38,887 bases of DNA from Firmicutes bacterium HGW-Firmicutes-16. GTDB lineage: Bacteria; Bacillota; Clostridia; Oscillospirales; Oscillospiraceae. Shown piece by piece: positions 31,475 to 38,887 of this stretch (position 1 is the first letter of the stretch; each line of letters starts with the position of its first letter). The translations under genes were made by a program, and so were the position numbers. The stretch lies in the NCBI GenBank assembly GCA_002841545.1, contig PGZZ01000015.1:1-38887 (forward strand), in the 5' to 3' direction. The notes beneath the pieces were generated by a model. It did not search any database, was not told where the DNA came from, and worked only from the letters and a program-made list of their open reading frames with translations.

Positions 31475-32275
31475 ATGAATATGTACCTGCACGAACTTAA
31501 ATCTCTGGGAAAATCGACTTTGATATGGGCGTGCTCCATACTTGCAATCGCTGTGATTTATTTCTCATTGTATCCAGGCATAGTAAAAGATGCCGCTGAT
31601 TTTAAAAGTCTGCTGAGCGGGTATCCTGCTGAAATTCGGGCTATGCTTGGCATATCGCTTGACAACATAACTACCATCCTGGGCTATTATTCTATGATAT
31701 TTTCGTTTGTAGCCATCTGCGGAGCTATACAGGCAACAAATTACGGGCTATCAACGCTTTCAAAGGAAGCTCGGGAGCGGACAGCGGACTTTCTTCTCGT
31801 TAAGCCTGTCTCACGCGCCTCAATCGTCACTTCAAAGCTTTTGGCTGCGCTCACAATGCTCTTAGCAACTAATGTTCTCTATTTCATTGGCGCTTTTGTC
31901 ACTGCGAACTTGGTGAAAACTTCAGATTATAACGTTAAGCTGTTCTTTTTGGTCAGTCTTACCCTGCTTTTTTTGCAGCTGATATTTTTCGCGCTCGGGG
32001 CGTTTATCTCGGTGTTCTTTAAAAAGCTCAAATCAGTGCTTCCTATCTCTTTAGGTGTCGTTTTCGGGCTCTATATTCTCGGGGCTGTCCTAGTCACAGG
32101 CGAAGACGACGTGGCTCGTTTTATATCACCCTTCCAATATTTCAATATAGGCTATATTCTTAATAATGCGGGCTACGAAAGTACCTATATGATTACCGGT
32201 GCGCTCATTGTTGCAGTAACGATAGCGGCGAGTTATATCATCTATGTTAAGAAAGATATACATGCCGTAAACTGA
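31475..32275 (+). CDS. ABC-2-type permease subunit 1
   Basis: The 266-residue protein has six membrane segments and a DFLLVKPVSRASIVTSKLLAA motif after the second, as in ABC-2 exporters of the BcrB/NatB type. It starts 5 nt after the ATPase gene with AAGGAGG before the ATG. It is paired with a similar permease downstream, and the two share the T-DFLLVKP/T-EFLMIKP motif, indicating gene duplication and probably a heterodimeric channel. Confidence 0.88.
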   Translation: MNMYLHELKSLGKSTLIWACSILAIAVIYFSLYPGIVKDAADFKSLLSGYPAEIRAMLGISLDNITTILGYYSMIFSFVAICGAIQATNYGLSTLSKEARERTADFLLVKPVSRASIVTSKLLAALTMLLATNVLYFIGAFVTANLVKTSDYNVKLFFLVSLTLLFLQLIFFALGAFISVFFKKLKSVLPISLGVVFGLYILGAVLVTGEDDVARFISPFQYFNIGYILNNAGYESTYMITGALIVAVTIAASYIIYVKKDIHAVN

Positions 32276-32309
32276 AAAGCTTTGGGATATTTTTTAAGGA
32301 GGTTCGATT

Positions 32310-33104
32310 GTGAATATATTTTTACGGGAACTGAGAGCAAACCGGAAGTCCCTTATTATATGGAGCGTATGCATCTTTCTGCTGGTTCTGAGCGGTATGG
32401 CTAAGTATACAGCCTATTCATCAGGCGGACAATCCGCGGCAGTTTTTAATAACCTGCCCCATTCAGTTAAAGCTTTAATTGGTATGGGCTCCTTTGATGT
32501 AACAACTATGGCCGGGTATTTCGCAATGCTGTTTCTTTATACTGAGCTGGCGGTAGCTATCCACGCCGCGCTTCTTGGTGCGGGCATCATCGCCAAAGAG
32601 GAGCGCGACAAAACAACTGAATTTTTGATGATAAAGCCTATTTCAAGAAAAACCGTTATTACTTCTAAGCTATTTGCGGCCTTCGTTAATGTTGTAATTG
32701 TGAATATTGTAACGCTTGTTTCTTGCGTCGCGATGGTAACCAAATACAACAAGGGACCTGACATCACTTCTGAAGTGATTATGTTTATGCTGAGTATGTT
32801 CATCGTTCAGCTTGTATTTCTGACACTTGGCGCGGCGATGGCAGCATTCACGAAAAGCCCAAAAGCCTCGGGTTCCTTTACGATGGGGATGCTGCTGATT
32901 GCTTTCATTATTTCGAAAATTACCGACCTGACCGACAAAATTAATGTTCTTAACATACTTTCTCCGTTCAAGTATTTCAGCTATGTTGATCTCGTGAGCG
33001 GAAAAGGTCTTGATATTGTTAGTGTTATACTTTCTCTTTCGCTTGTTGCCGCTTTTGCGGCTTCAGCCTATTTCTTTTATCCGAAAAGAGATCTGCATAT
33101 TTAA
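32310..33104 (+). CDS. ABC-2-type permease subunit 2
   Basis: The 264-residue protein resembles subunit 1 in length, six membrane segments and the EFLMIKPISRKTVITSKLFAA motif. It has a GTG start with AAGGAGG at normal distance, 34 nt after subunit 1. It is the last gene of the operon, followed by a bidirectional terminator. Confidence 0.88.
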   Translation: MNIFLRELRANRKSLIIWSVCIFLLVLSGMAKYTAYSSGGQSAAVFNNLPHSVKALIGMGSFDVTTMAGYFAMLFLYTELAVAIHAALLGAGIIAKEERDKTTEFLMIKPISRKTVITSKLFAAFVNVVIVNIVTLVSCVAMVTKYNKGPDITSEVIMFMLSMFIVQLVFLTLGAAMAAFTKSPKASGSFTMGMLLIAFIISKITDLTDKINVLNILSPFKYFSYVDLVSGKGLDIVSVILSLSLVAAFAASAYFFYPKRDLHI

Positions 33105-33127
33105 AGAATTTTTCGATAAGTGTAAAA

Positions 33128-33176
33128 CCTAGGCTCTTAAACGACAGCAATCGTCGGTTAAGAGCCTAGGCTTTAT
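33128..33176. terminator. Bidirectional terminator
   Basis: An 18-bp stem with one mismatch (CCTAGGCTCTTAAACGAC with GTCGGTTAAGAGCCTAGG, 7-nt loop) is followed by CTTTATTT on the plus strand and a GGTTTT stretch on the minus. It lies between the convergent permease and cupin genes. Confidence 0.85.
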
Positions 33177-33194
33177 TTGTTTACCCGTATTAAT

Positions 33195-33536
33195 TTATAC
33201 TGGAAACACAACTGTAAGCAGCATTTTAAATTGTTCCTCAGCATATACGGCATGGGGTACATTACTGGGCATGACAATGGTTTCTCCTGCATTAGCAAGG
33301 TGTTCCTTATCGGCAATGCTTATTCGAGCCGTTCCTGTTAGTACCGTAAGCATAGCATCACCCGTTGACGCGTGAGAGCTGATTTGCTCTCCTTTATCAA
33401 AGGAGAAGAGCGTTATGCCGACCGCCTTATTTTGGACAAGGGTGCGGCTGACAACTTGACCCTGCTGGTATGCCACCAAGTCAGCCAAATTCAGTGCTGT
33501 TTCAAAATCGATGTTTTTCAAATATTGCTCCGACAT
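33195..33536 (-). CDS. Cupin-domain protein
   Basis: The 113-residue protein is a single small beta-barrel of the cupin family. The first motif is SFDKGEQISSHAST, with one histidine instead of the usual two, and the second is PSNVPHAVYAEE. The proteins are often sensors or isomerases binding a metal or small ligand; the reduced histidine set makes the metal site uncertain. It stands alone, convergent to the ABC transporter operon and divergent from the GntR-GRE operon, so a link to the latter is possible but unproved. Confidence 0.8.
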   Translation of the reverse strand: MSEQYLKNIDFETALNLADLVAYQQGQVVSRTLVQNKAVGITLFSFDKGEQISSHASTGDAMLTVLTGTARISIADKEHLANAGETIVMPSNVPHAVYAEEQFKMLLTVVFPV

Positions 33537-33731
33537 AACAATCCCTCTTAATTTTAAATACTATTCAAGCATTCTGAGTATAAACAATTTCAATATACCC
33601 CAGCTTCGCCGGAATATCCACAGTTTAATAAACAATCGGCTCTGTTCGTCCCTTAACATGATCCTTTTTCATGTGTGGCTTTTCTGAATCTCAAAAGAAT
33701 CAGAAAATTATATTGCAATTATTTGAGATAT

Positions 33732-33773
33732 ATAATATGCTGGTAATACCATCTGGTATTACCAGCATATTAT
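33732..33773. promoter_or_regulatory. GntR operator: 20-bp-arm palindrome made of two TGGTANTACCA sites
   Basis: Perfect arms 33732-33751 and 33754-33773 flank two bases. Inside them TGGTAATACCA (33741-33751) and TGGTATTACCA (33754-33764) are each dyads of the TGGTNNNACCA kind bound by FadR-subfamily GntR regulators. It lies 20 bases before the GntR start codon and overlaps the likely -10 region (TATGCT at 33736-33741, 17 bases after TTGCAA at 33713-33718). Confidence 0.8.
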
Positions 33774-33793
33774 CATAAAAGGAGGCGCATAGT

Positions 33794-34501
33794 TTGGAGC
33801 GAAGCACCAGCCTAACTGAAAAATTCGTAAGCACGCTGGAAAATCGTATACTGACCGGGCAGTGGCCTATCGGTTCCATGGTACCGTCGCTAAGGAACCT
33901 GACACAAGAGTTCGGCGTCAGCCGCTCAGTTGTGAATGTGGGCATATCCGAGCTGGAAAGTCTGGGCTATCTGGCCTTGTCTGCGCGAAAAAACGCGGTT
34001 GTTGCGGACTGGAAAAAGGAAGGCACGCTTGCAATCCTGAACGGACTGCTGGCAAATGACCTGATGGATGAGCGCACGCTCGCCTCCATGTTCGACTGCC
34101 GCTACCTCATCATGACGGACTCGGCATTTCTCGCAGCGATTAACCGCACGGAGGAATCCATGGCGCTGCTGCGTTCCATGGTGGAAAATGAGGATTACAC
34201 CGGAGGCGCTGAGAAGCTTGCGGAATACGACATGAGGCTCCACCGAGCTGTGGCGTCAGCCTCCGGAAATGCCGTGTATCCGCTGATACTTAAGTCCTTT
34301 GAGCCCTCAATCGCGCATCTTATAGAAAAATTTTACCGCGATCCGGCAGTGATTGTCTTTATTAAGGAAAAACACAGCGAGCTTATCGGAGCCATAGAAC
34401 GCGGTGACAGTGAGGCCGCGAAAACAGCCATGAAGGAGCTTTTACAGCACGGAAGAAGTTCGAGAGATTGGATAAGGAGTGTGGACAAAAATGGAGACTA
34501 A
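33794..34501 (+). CDS. GntR-family regulator, FadR/FCD subfamily
   Basis: The 235-residue protein has an N-terminal winged helix (GSMVPSLRNLTQEFGVSRSVVNVGISELESLGYL) and a C-terminal all-helical FCD domain (CRYLIMTDSAFLA..., YDMRLHRAVASASGN, KHSELIGAIERGD), whose histidines and acidic residues often bind a metal and an acid ligand. It has a TTG start with AAAGGAGG. It overlaps the GRE gene by 11 nt and the operator palindrome lies directly upstream, so it most likely regulates its own operon in response to the GRE substrate, probably a carboxylate. Confidence 0.92.
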   Translation: MERSTSLTEKFVSTLENRILTGQWPIGSMVPSLRNLTQEFGVSRSVVNVGISELESLGYLALSARKNAVVADWKKEGTLAILNGLLANDLMDERTLASMFDCRYLIMTDSAFLAAINRTEESMALLRSMVENEDYTGGAEKLAEYDMRLHRAVASASGNAVYPLILKSFEPSIAHLIEKFYRDPAVIVFIKEKHSELIGAIERGDSEAAKTAMKELLQHGRSSRDWIRSVDKNGD

Positions 34502-36983
34502 GTACTTAAGCGCACTCAAAAAGCCGGGGCAGCTCCCGGAACGGGTGAAATTTCTGCGTGACTACTTTTTCGAGGGCGTAAAGAGGGATTGGAACAACGA
34601 GTATTGCTGCTATTCCACCGGTACAGACTGGGATTTGCAATTTAACGAGATTACCTATTTCATTGTGCCAGAGACATACAGCTTTTTCGATACGTTCCTT
34701 CGGAGCGTCAATCAAGCGGCAGAGGTCATACCGCTGCCGGAAGGCTTTTTTGAAATGAGCATTCCCGAGCGCGTAGCGGAATTTAACCGCCGGGCGATAG
34801 TGGAGCATATGCCAGCAGAGCTGCTGCCGGGCGACCTGCTCTGCGGTGCTCGCTTCAATATGCTCACGTCGATGTGCCTGACAAAAGCCGAGCAAAAAAA
34901 GCGCGACTCTCTCACCGCGAAAGCGAGGGAGTCCGCACTCCTGCTCTATAAGAGGGGCTACGGCAACAGCGGTTCCACCAGCGGTCATCTCATTCCCGAT
35001 TACGAGTACATAGTTAAATACGGCTTTGAGAAGAAGTACGAAGATATTAAAGCGCTGTACGACGCCCTGACAGAGATGGACAAAAAAGGCAAGAAAGGCG
35101 CCCAGCTTCGCGCCATGATGACCGCCTGCCAAACTCCGAGGGAGCTCGCTATAAAATACGCTAAGCTCTGCCGTGAGCAAGCGGAAAAGGAAGCGGATGA
35201 TAAACGTCGCGCGGAGCTTCTGCATATGGCGGAGAATATGGACAGGGTTCCGTGGCACGGCGCACAGAATTTCTACGAGGCCGTGCAGTCACTGTGGTTT
35301 ACGCATATGCTGGTCATGGCCGACGAGAACTATCCCGGACCCGGTGTCTCCTTCGGCAGACTCGACCAGTACATGTATCCATATTACAAAAAGTCCATCG
35401 ACAGCGGTATGACAGAGGAGTACATGAAGGAAATACTCGGCTGTTTCTGGTTTCACTGCAACACTGCCTATGACGCCCAGATTCGTGTAGGCGGCAATCA
35501 GGGCATCACCGCTGGCTTCGGTCAGCTCTTTAACATCTCCGGCATGGGCAAGGGCGGCAGCGATATGACGAACGACCTTACTTATCTTTTGCTGGACGTA
35601 ATTGACGACATGAGCCCCATTCTGGAACCCAAACCCAATGTCCGCCTCCATAGGAACACGCCGGATAAGCTGCTTGACCGCGTTGTGGATATGGTTTCCG
35701 GCAGTCAGGGCGCGCCCTTTCTGCTGAACTTCGATGAGCGCTCAATGGCGGGATTGCTCCGTGAGGCAAAGATGGCGGGAGCGGAGAAGCTCATTAACGA
35801 AGATAATGTCTTCGACTACGCCTCGGTGGGCTGTCTCGAGAACACCATGGTCGGAAATGATCGCTCAGGTACGGTTGACAACAACATCAATCTTTTGAAA
35901 GCCATGGAGCTTGTGTACGGCGACGGCAAAGATTTTATTCCGTTCAAGGACGACATGAGCGGAAAATGGTCAAAGCAGACACAGGACGGTCCTAATACCG
36001 GTGCGCCGGAAACGCTGGACAACTTTGATAAATTTTACGGTGCCTTCGCCGCACAGCTCCGCTACTGCATCAAGCGCTTTGTGGATAACTACGAGCTCAC
36101 CGAGGTCATTCGCTCCAAATACCAGCCAACACCGTATCTATCGCTTCTGGTGCGGGGCTGCGCGGAATCCGGGCGTGATGTGACAGAGGGCGGCGCTGAG
36201 CTATCCTTCACCACGTTCGAGGGCGTGACCTTTGCAACCACAGTGGACTCACTTTTGGCGGTCAAATACCTCGTCTATGACAAGAAGGAGTGCACGCTCC
36301 CCGAGCTTATTGAGGCGCTCCGCCACAACTGGGAGGGCCATGAGATTTTGCAGAATAAGGCTCTCCACCGCGCGCCGAAATATGGGCGCGACGACTCGGA
36401 GGCGGACGATTTTGCCGCCCGCGTAATGGCGCTCTGGACAGACGAAGTCTGGAACTATACGACCGCTTCAACTTCACGGCGCTACCGCCCCGGCATGCTC
36501 TCTTGGAACTACTGGGTGGGCGCGGGCTATATTCTAAAGGCCTCGGCAAACGGCAGACGTGAGTCGCAGTTTTTGTCCAACGCAATCTGCCCCTCCAACG
36601 GCGCGGATATAAACGGTCCCACCGCGAACTCCAACTCCGTGGGCAAGGCGCTGGGCGGCAAGTCCGAATACGGCGACTATTTGGAGTATTTGAACTGTCT
36701 GCCAAACGGCGCAAGCCACACGATTACCTTCAACACCTCCACAATGGCCGACGCGGACCACAAGGAAAAATTCAAATCTTTCCTGCGCGGTTACATCAAA
36801 AACGGCGGCACGGCGCTGCAGATAAATATTCTTGACCCCGAGATGCTTAAGGACGCACAGCAAAATCCGCAGGATTATCGGCACCTCTTAGTTCGCGTCA
36901 CGGGCTACAACGCCTATTTCACAAGCATCGGTCGGGAGCTGCAGGACGAGATTATCGCCCGTGAGAGCCATAAGGGGGTTTAA
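34491..36983 (+). CDS. Glycyl radical enzyme of unknown substrate (GCLE type)
   Basis: The 830-residue protein is a pyruvate formate-lyase-superfamily enzyme. The radical glycine is G805 in RVTGYNAYF, near the C-terminus; the thiyl cysteine is C448 in SVGCLENTM. GCxE with glutamate two after cysteine is found in the dehydratase, decarboxylase and C-N or C-S lyase members, not in PFL itself (CCVS). The usual downstream sequence in the cysteine loop is replaced by ENTMVGNDRSGTVDNN. No microcompartment, small decarboxylase subunit or pyrroline reductase gene is near, so choline, propanediol, hydroxyphenylacetate and hydroxyproline are not supported. I chose the ATG at 34491; a GTG at 34479 touches the AAGGAG. 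The activase gene starts 4 nt after the stop. Confidence 0.93.
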   Translation: METKYLSALKKPGQLPERVKFLRDYFFEGVKRDWNNEYCCYSTGTDWDLQFNEITYFIVPETYSFFDTFLRSVNQAAEVIPLPEGFFEMSIPERVAEFNRRAIVEHMPAELLPGDLLCGARFNMLTSMCLTKAEQKKRDSLTAKARESALLLYKRGYGNSGSTSGHLIPDYEYIVKYGFEKKYEDIKALYDALTEMDKKGKKGAQLRAMMTACQTPRELAIKYAKLCREQAEKEADDKRRAELLHMAENMDRVPWHGAQNFYEAVQSLWFTHMLVMADENYPGPGVSFGRLDQYMYPYYKKSIDSGMTEEYMKEILGCFWFHCNTAYDAQIRVGGNQGITAGFGQLFNISGMGKGGSDMTNDLTYLLLDVIDDMSPILEPKPNVRLHRNTPDKLLDRVVDMVSGSQGAPFLLNFDERSMAGLLREAKMAGAEKLINEDNVFDYASVGCLENTMVGNDRSGTVDNNINLLKAMELVYGDGKDFIPFKDDMSGKWSKQTQDGPNTGAPETLDNFDKFYGAFAAQLRYCIKRFVDNYELTEVIRSKYQPTPYLSLLVRGCAESGRDVTEGGAELSFTTFEGVTFATTVDSLLAVKYLVYDKKECTLPELIEALRHNWEGHEILQNKALHRAPKYGRDDSEADDFAARVMALWTDEVWNYTTASTSRRYRPGMLSWNYWVGAGYILKASANGRRESQFLSNAICPSNGADINGPTANSNSVGKALGGKSEYGDYLEYLNCLPNGASHTITFNTSTMADADHKEKFKSFLRGYIKNGGTALQINILDPEMLKDAQQNPQDYRHLLVRVTGYNAYFTSIGRELQDEIIARESHKGV

Positions 36984-36987
36984 GTCC

Positions 36988-37923
36988 ATGAGGATACTGA
37001 GCTATCAGCGCATGAGCACCGAGGATGGTCCGGGACTGCGTACCACGCTGTTCGTTAAAGGCTGTCCCCTGCGCTGTGCGTGGTGCCACAATCCTGAGAG
37101 CATTTCCCGTGAGCTCTCGGCGGAGTGGATAGGCGTCCGCTGTATGGGCTGTCACACCTGTGTGGATACCTGTGCGAACGGGGGTATTGTTGCAGAGCAG
37201 GAGAGCGTAAGGATAGATAATGATAAGTGCATCCGCTGTTTTTCGTGCGTTTCGGCTTGCCCCACCGGCGCATTGGAGCGTAAGGGCGAGGACGCGTCTA
37301 TCTCGGAGATTTTTGCGGAGCTTATCAAGGACCACGCCTATTTTGGTGCGGACGGCGGAGTCACACTCTCAGGCGGAGAGATACTGCTGCAATCGGAAGA
37401 GGCGGCAGAGCTTTTGCGTTTGCTGAAGGAGTCAGGGGTCTCGACAGCCGTGGACACCAGCGGCTATTGCAACAGGGCAGATATTGACCGAGTACTGCCA
37501 TATACAGACATTTTCCTCTTTGACCTCAAGCTTGCGGACTCCGCCCGTCATGAGGAGTGGACCGGCGTAAAAAACGGCCGTATACTCGAAAACTTCGAAT
37601 ACCTGACTGAGCTGCGGCGCGAAGCCTCATCTAAGTTCGGACTTTGGGTACGCACGCCGATTATTCCGGGCGCTACGGACGACGAGGAGAACATTCGCTC
37701 TATTGCAGACATTATCGGCGACAAGGCGGATCGCTGGGAGCTCTGCGCCTTCAACAACCTCTGCCGCGACAAATACGAGCGCATTTACAAGGATTGGAAC
37801 TTCAAAAGCAGCGAACTCATGACTCGGGAGCGAATGGAAGCTCTTGTCGCCGCCGCATCAGCCGCAGGAGCGAAGAATGTGAGATACACCGGCAGAACAA
37901 GAATGGAGGAGGAACGCGCATGA
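36988..37923 (+). CDS. Glycyl radical enzyme activating enzyme
   Basis: This 311-residue radical SAM protein installs the glycyl radical. It has CX3CX2C (CPLRCAWC) near residue 25, then an inserted ferredoxin-like segment with two more [4Fe-4S] motifs (CMGCHTCVDTC and CIRCFSCVSACP), as in activases of HPAD, GdhB and HypD type rather than the shorter PFL activase. The SGGE motif (TLSGGEILL) and the RTPIIPGATD block are standard. It is encoded 4 nt after its partner GRE and overlaps the next gene by 4 nt (ATGA), so all three are tightly coupled. Confidence 0.95.
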   Translation: MRILSYQRMSTEDGPGLRTTLFVKGCPLRCAWCHNPESISRELSAEWIGVRCMGCHTCVDTCANGGIVAEQESVRIDNDKCIRCFSCVSACPTGALERKGEDASISEIFAELIKDHAYFGADGGVTLSGGEILLQSEEAAELLRLLKESGVSTAVDTSGYCNRADIDRVLPYTDIFLFDLKLADSARHEEWTGVKNGRILENFEYLTELRREASSKFGLWVRTPIIPGATDDEENIRSIADIIGDKADRWELCAFNNLCRDKYERIYKDWNFKSSELMTRERMEALVAAASAAGAKNVRYTGRTRMEEERA

Positions 37924-38717
37924 ACGCAAGGATAAGCCCAGAGAATATAAAAAAATTCGAGACCTCATATAAGGTCGGCCTCGTCTCAACAATAGAGGCA
38001 AATGGTGTCCCGCATATCTCACTGCTGTCAACCCTCATGGCAAAGAGCGACAGGGAGCTGATGCTCGGAAAATTTATCTGTGGTGAGAGCAAGGAAAATG
38101 TATTGCGCGAACCGAAAGCCGGTTTTCTCATCATGAGTCTGGAAAAGGAATTCTGGATGGGAAAAATGACCTATACCCACACGCTGACGAACGGGGAGGA
38201 CTACGAGCTGTACAACCGCCAGCCCCTATACCGTTACAACACCTATTTCGGCATCGACAGTGTTTATTACTTCGACCTTTTAGGCATCTCGGAGAGCCGA
38301 AAGCTCGACATGGCGGGCATCGTTGCAAACTCTCTTCGCGTGTCACTGCTCCGCGGGCGCTTTAAACGCAAGCTTCCTCAAAAGGCAATGAAACACTGGG
38401 CATATGAGCTAATGCAGAAAATGGGTACGCTTGCCTTCATTTCATTCATAGACACAGACGGCTATCCAACGCTGGTTCCCTGTATACAGCTTCAGGCGGC
38501 TGATGAGAACACCCTTGTTCTCTCGTCATCGCCGTATAAAACGGAGCTCGCCGCAATTCCTGCCGGAGCGCGGGTCGCGGTGTTCGGCGCAAACCTTAAG
38601 TTTGAGAGCGTACTCCTGAAGGGCGTATTTTCCGGCTTTAAAGGAGGCGTATCAACAGTGGAGATAGACCGGGTCTATAACTCAATGCCGCCCAAGCACG
38701 GGTACATATTTGGATAA
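37920..38717 (+). CDS. Split-barrel flavin-binding-like protein (PNPOx superfamily), two domains
   Basis: The 265-residue protein has two copies of a pyridoxamine 5'-phosphate oxidase-like split barrel. The first (about 1-165) starts YKVGLVSTIEANGVPHISLLST, the second (about 170-265) GTLAFISFIDTDGYPTLVPCIQL; both have the strand-turn-strand ending in a P-x-x-x start typical of FMN-binding members. It has no signal peptide. The start overlaps the activase stop by 4 nt, so it should work with the GRE pathway, for example as a flavin reductase acting on the product or as electron donor to the activase. The function is inference; I know no GRE operon that uses such a partner. Confidence 0.75.
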   Translation: MNARISPENIKKFETSYKVGLVSTIEANGVPHISLLSTLMAKSDRELMLGKFICGESKENVLREPKAGFLIMSLEKEFWMGKMTYTHTLTNGEDYELYNRQPLYRYNTYFGIDSVYYFDLLGISESRKLDMAGIVANSLRVSLLRGRFKRKLPQKAMKHWAYELMQKMGTLAFISFIDTDGYPTLVPCIQLQAADENTLVLSSSPYKTELAAIPAGARVAVFGANLKFESVLLKGVFSGFKGGVSTVEIDRVYNSMPPKHGYIFG

Positions 38718-38824
38718 TAGCAATAGTAGCAATGACTGTATGATACGTTACAGCAACAAATAATGCCTATTACAAACCCCTGTATTCTTTGCACTGAACC
38801 AAGAAAAACGGACATTGTAAGATA

Positions 38825-38860
38825 GCCCCCAATTGTAGGATAATAACTACGATTGGGGGC
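38825..38860 (+). promoter_or_regulatory. Hairpin over the first IS ORF's ribosome site
   Basis: GCCCCCAAT (38825-38833) pairs with ATTGGGGGC (38852-38860), and GTAG (38835-38838) with CTAC (38847-38850), giving a stem of about 14 bp with one U-G pair. The only purine-rich ribosome site before the ORF (GGGGG, 38855-38859) is in the 3' arm. Confidence 0.65.
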
Positions 38861-38870
38861 TGTACATAAT

Positions 38871-38887
38871 ATGTCAGAAAAGAAGAG
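38871..38887 (+). CDS. Start of the IS element's first ORF (cut by the window end)
   Basis: ATG at 38871 begins MSEKK, a common start of OrfA proteins of IS3-family elements, 11 nt after GGGGG. Only five codons are visible, so the call depends on the element's terminus. Confidence 0.4.

Larger units (their letters stand above)
38790..38887 (+). mobile_element. Left end of an IS3-family-like element (partial, runs out of the window)
   Basis: The boundary TG at 38790 starts an IRL-like sequence TGCACTGAACC..GGACA identical over 65 bases to the inverse of 1-65. Inside it lie a promoter (TTGTAA 38815-38820, 18 bases, GATAAT 38839-38844), a hairpin (38825-38860) and the beginning of an ORF at 38871. 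The order matches the upstream end of an IS3-family element, with the transposase genes continuing to the right. Confidence 0.6.

Noticed and set aside
34506-35258. A 250-codon minus-strand frame inside the GRE gene
   Set aside because: The GRE is unambiguous, and antisense frames of this length are common in GC-balanced codon usage; no promoter or ribosome site supports it.
37644-37919. Upstream extension of the split-barrel protein frame into the activase gene
   Set aside because: The extension is Arg/His/Ser-rich shadow sequence; the ATG at 37920 overlaps the activase stop in a normal ATGA coupling.
34491-38717. Assignment of the GRE as choline TMA-lyase, glycerol/propanediol dehydratase or hydroxyphenylacetate decarboxylase
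   Set aside because: None of the linked genes of those systems (microcompartment shells, small decarboxylase subunit, diol metabolism) is present, and the loop after the catalytic cysteine differs from what I recall for them.
1-38887. Terminal repeats taken as ends of a linear plasmid or phage
   Set aside because: The content is ordinary chromosomal metabolism with no replication, packaging or structural genes, and the repeat has the form of an IS end with an ORF start inside.

Overview
The window looks like chromosomal DNA of an anaerobic Firmicute of the class Clostridia, probably an uncultured gut- or digester-type lineage. GC content is moderate. The genes include rubrerythrin with a PerR-like regulator, an oxygen-sensitive quinolinate synthase next to its own Fe-S assembly genes, a 2-hydroxyacyl-CoA dehydratase-family protein, CooT, a glycyl radical enzyme (GRE) with its activase, and a VanR/VanS-type pair. 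Strong Shine-Dalgarno sites and frequent TTG/GTG starts fit this. No rRNA, tRNA, CRISPR array or phage genes were seen. Both ends carry the same 65-bp sequence in inverted orientation. It has the form of the left terminus of an IS3-family (IS150-like) element, so the window is bounded by two oppositely oriented copies, either a real arrangement or the usual break of an assembly at a repeat.

Layout. 0.1-6.7 kb, minus strand: PlsC-like acyltransferase, EamA exporter, possible glycosyltransferase, perR-rbr with an operator, rlmA and a YhcC-like radical SAM protein. 6.8-8.3 kb, plus: YbaK-type tRNA editing protein and a membrane-anchored protein. 8.3-9.7 kb, minus: SLH/transglutaminase surface protein. 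10-13 kb, plus: two membrane proteins (the first DUF5058-like) and an M20 peptidase resembling PM20D1/CPS1. 13-14.4 kb, minus: orphan 2-hydroxyacyl-CoA dehydratase-family protein. 14.5-17.7 kb, plus: Rrf2 regulator, nadA, nifS/iscS and iscU, with matching CCTAT/ATAGG operators. 17.8-18.4 kb: His-rich protein and CooT. 18.8-20.5 kb: an ammonium transporter fused to a P-II domain.

20.8-24 kb, minus: an Lsa/Vga-like ABC-F gene behind what reads as a complete attenuator with a three-codon upstream ORF, and an uncharacterised two-gene unit. 24.2-25.5 kb: TipA-like MerR regulator and a flavodoxin. 25.7-29.2 kb: VanR/VanS-like two-component system and a VanZ/D,D-carboxypeptidase fusion. 29.3-33.1 kb: second Rrf2 regulator, then a TetR-regulated ABC exporter. 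33.2-38.7 kb: cupin, then GntR regulator, GRE, GRE activase and a split-barrel (PNPOx-like) protein.

The two best candidates for undescribed biology are the GRE operon (33.7-38.7 kb), whose substrate is not given away by its neighbours, and the ABC-F leader (22.34-22.60 kb), where the upstream ORF, anti-antiterminator, antiterminator and terminator can all be read from base pairing. The Amt-P-II fusion lacking the uridylylation tyrosine and the PM20D1-like peptidase with two membrane partners come next. Functional names are my reading of sequence motifs and remembered family features; no database search was run.
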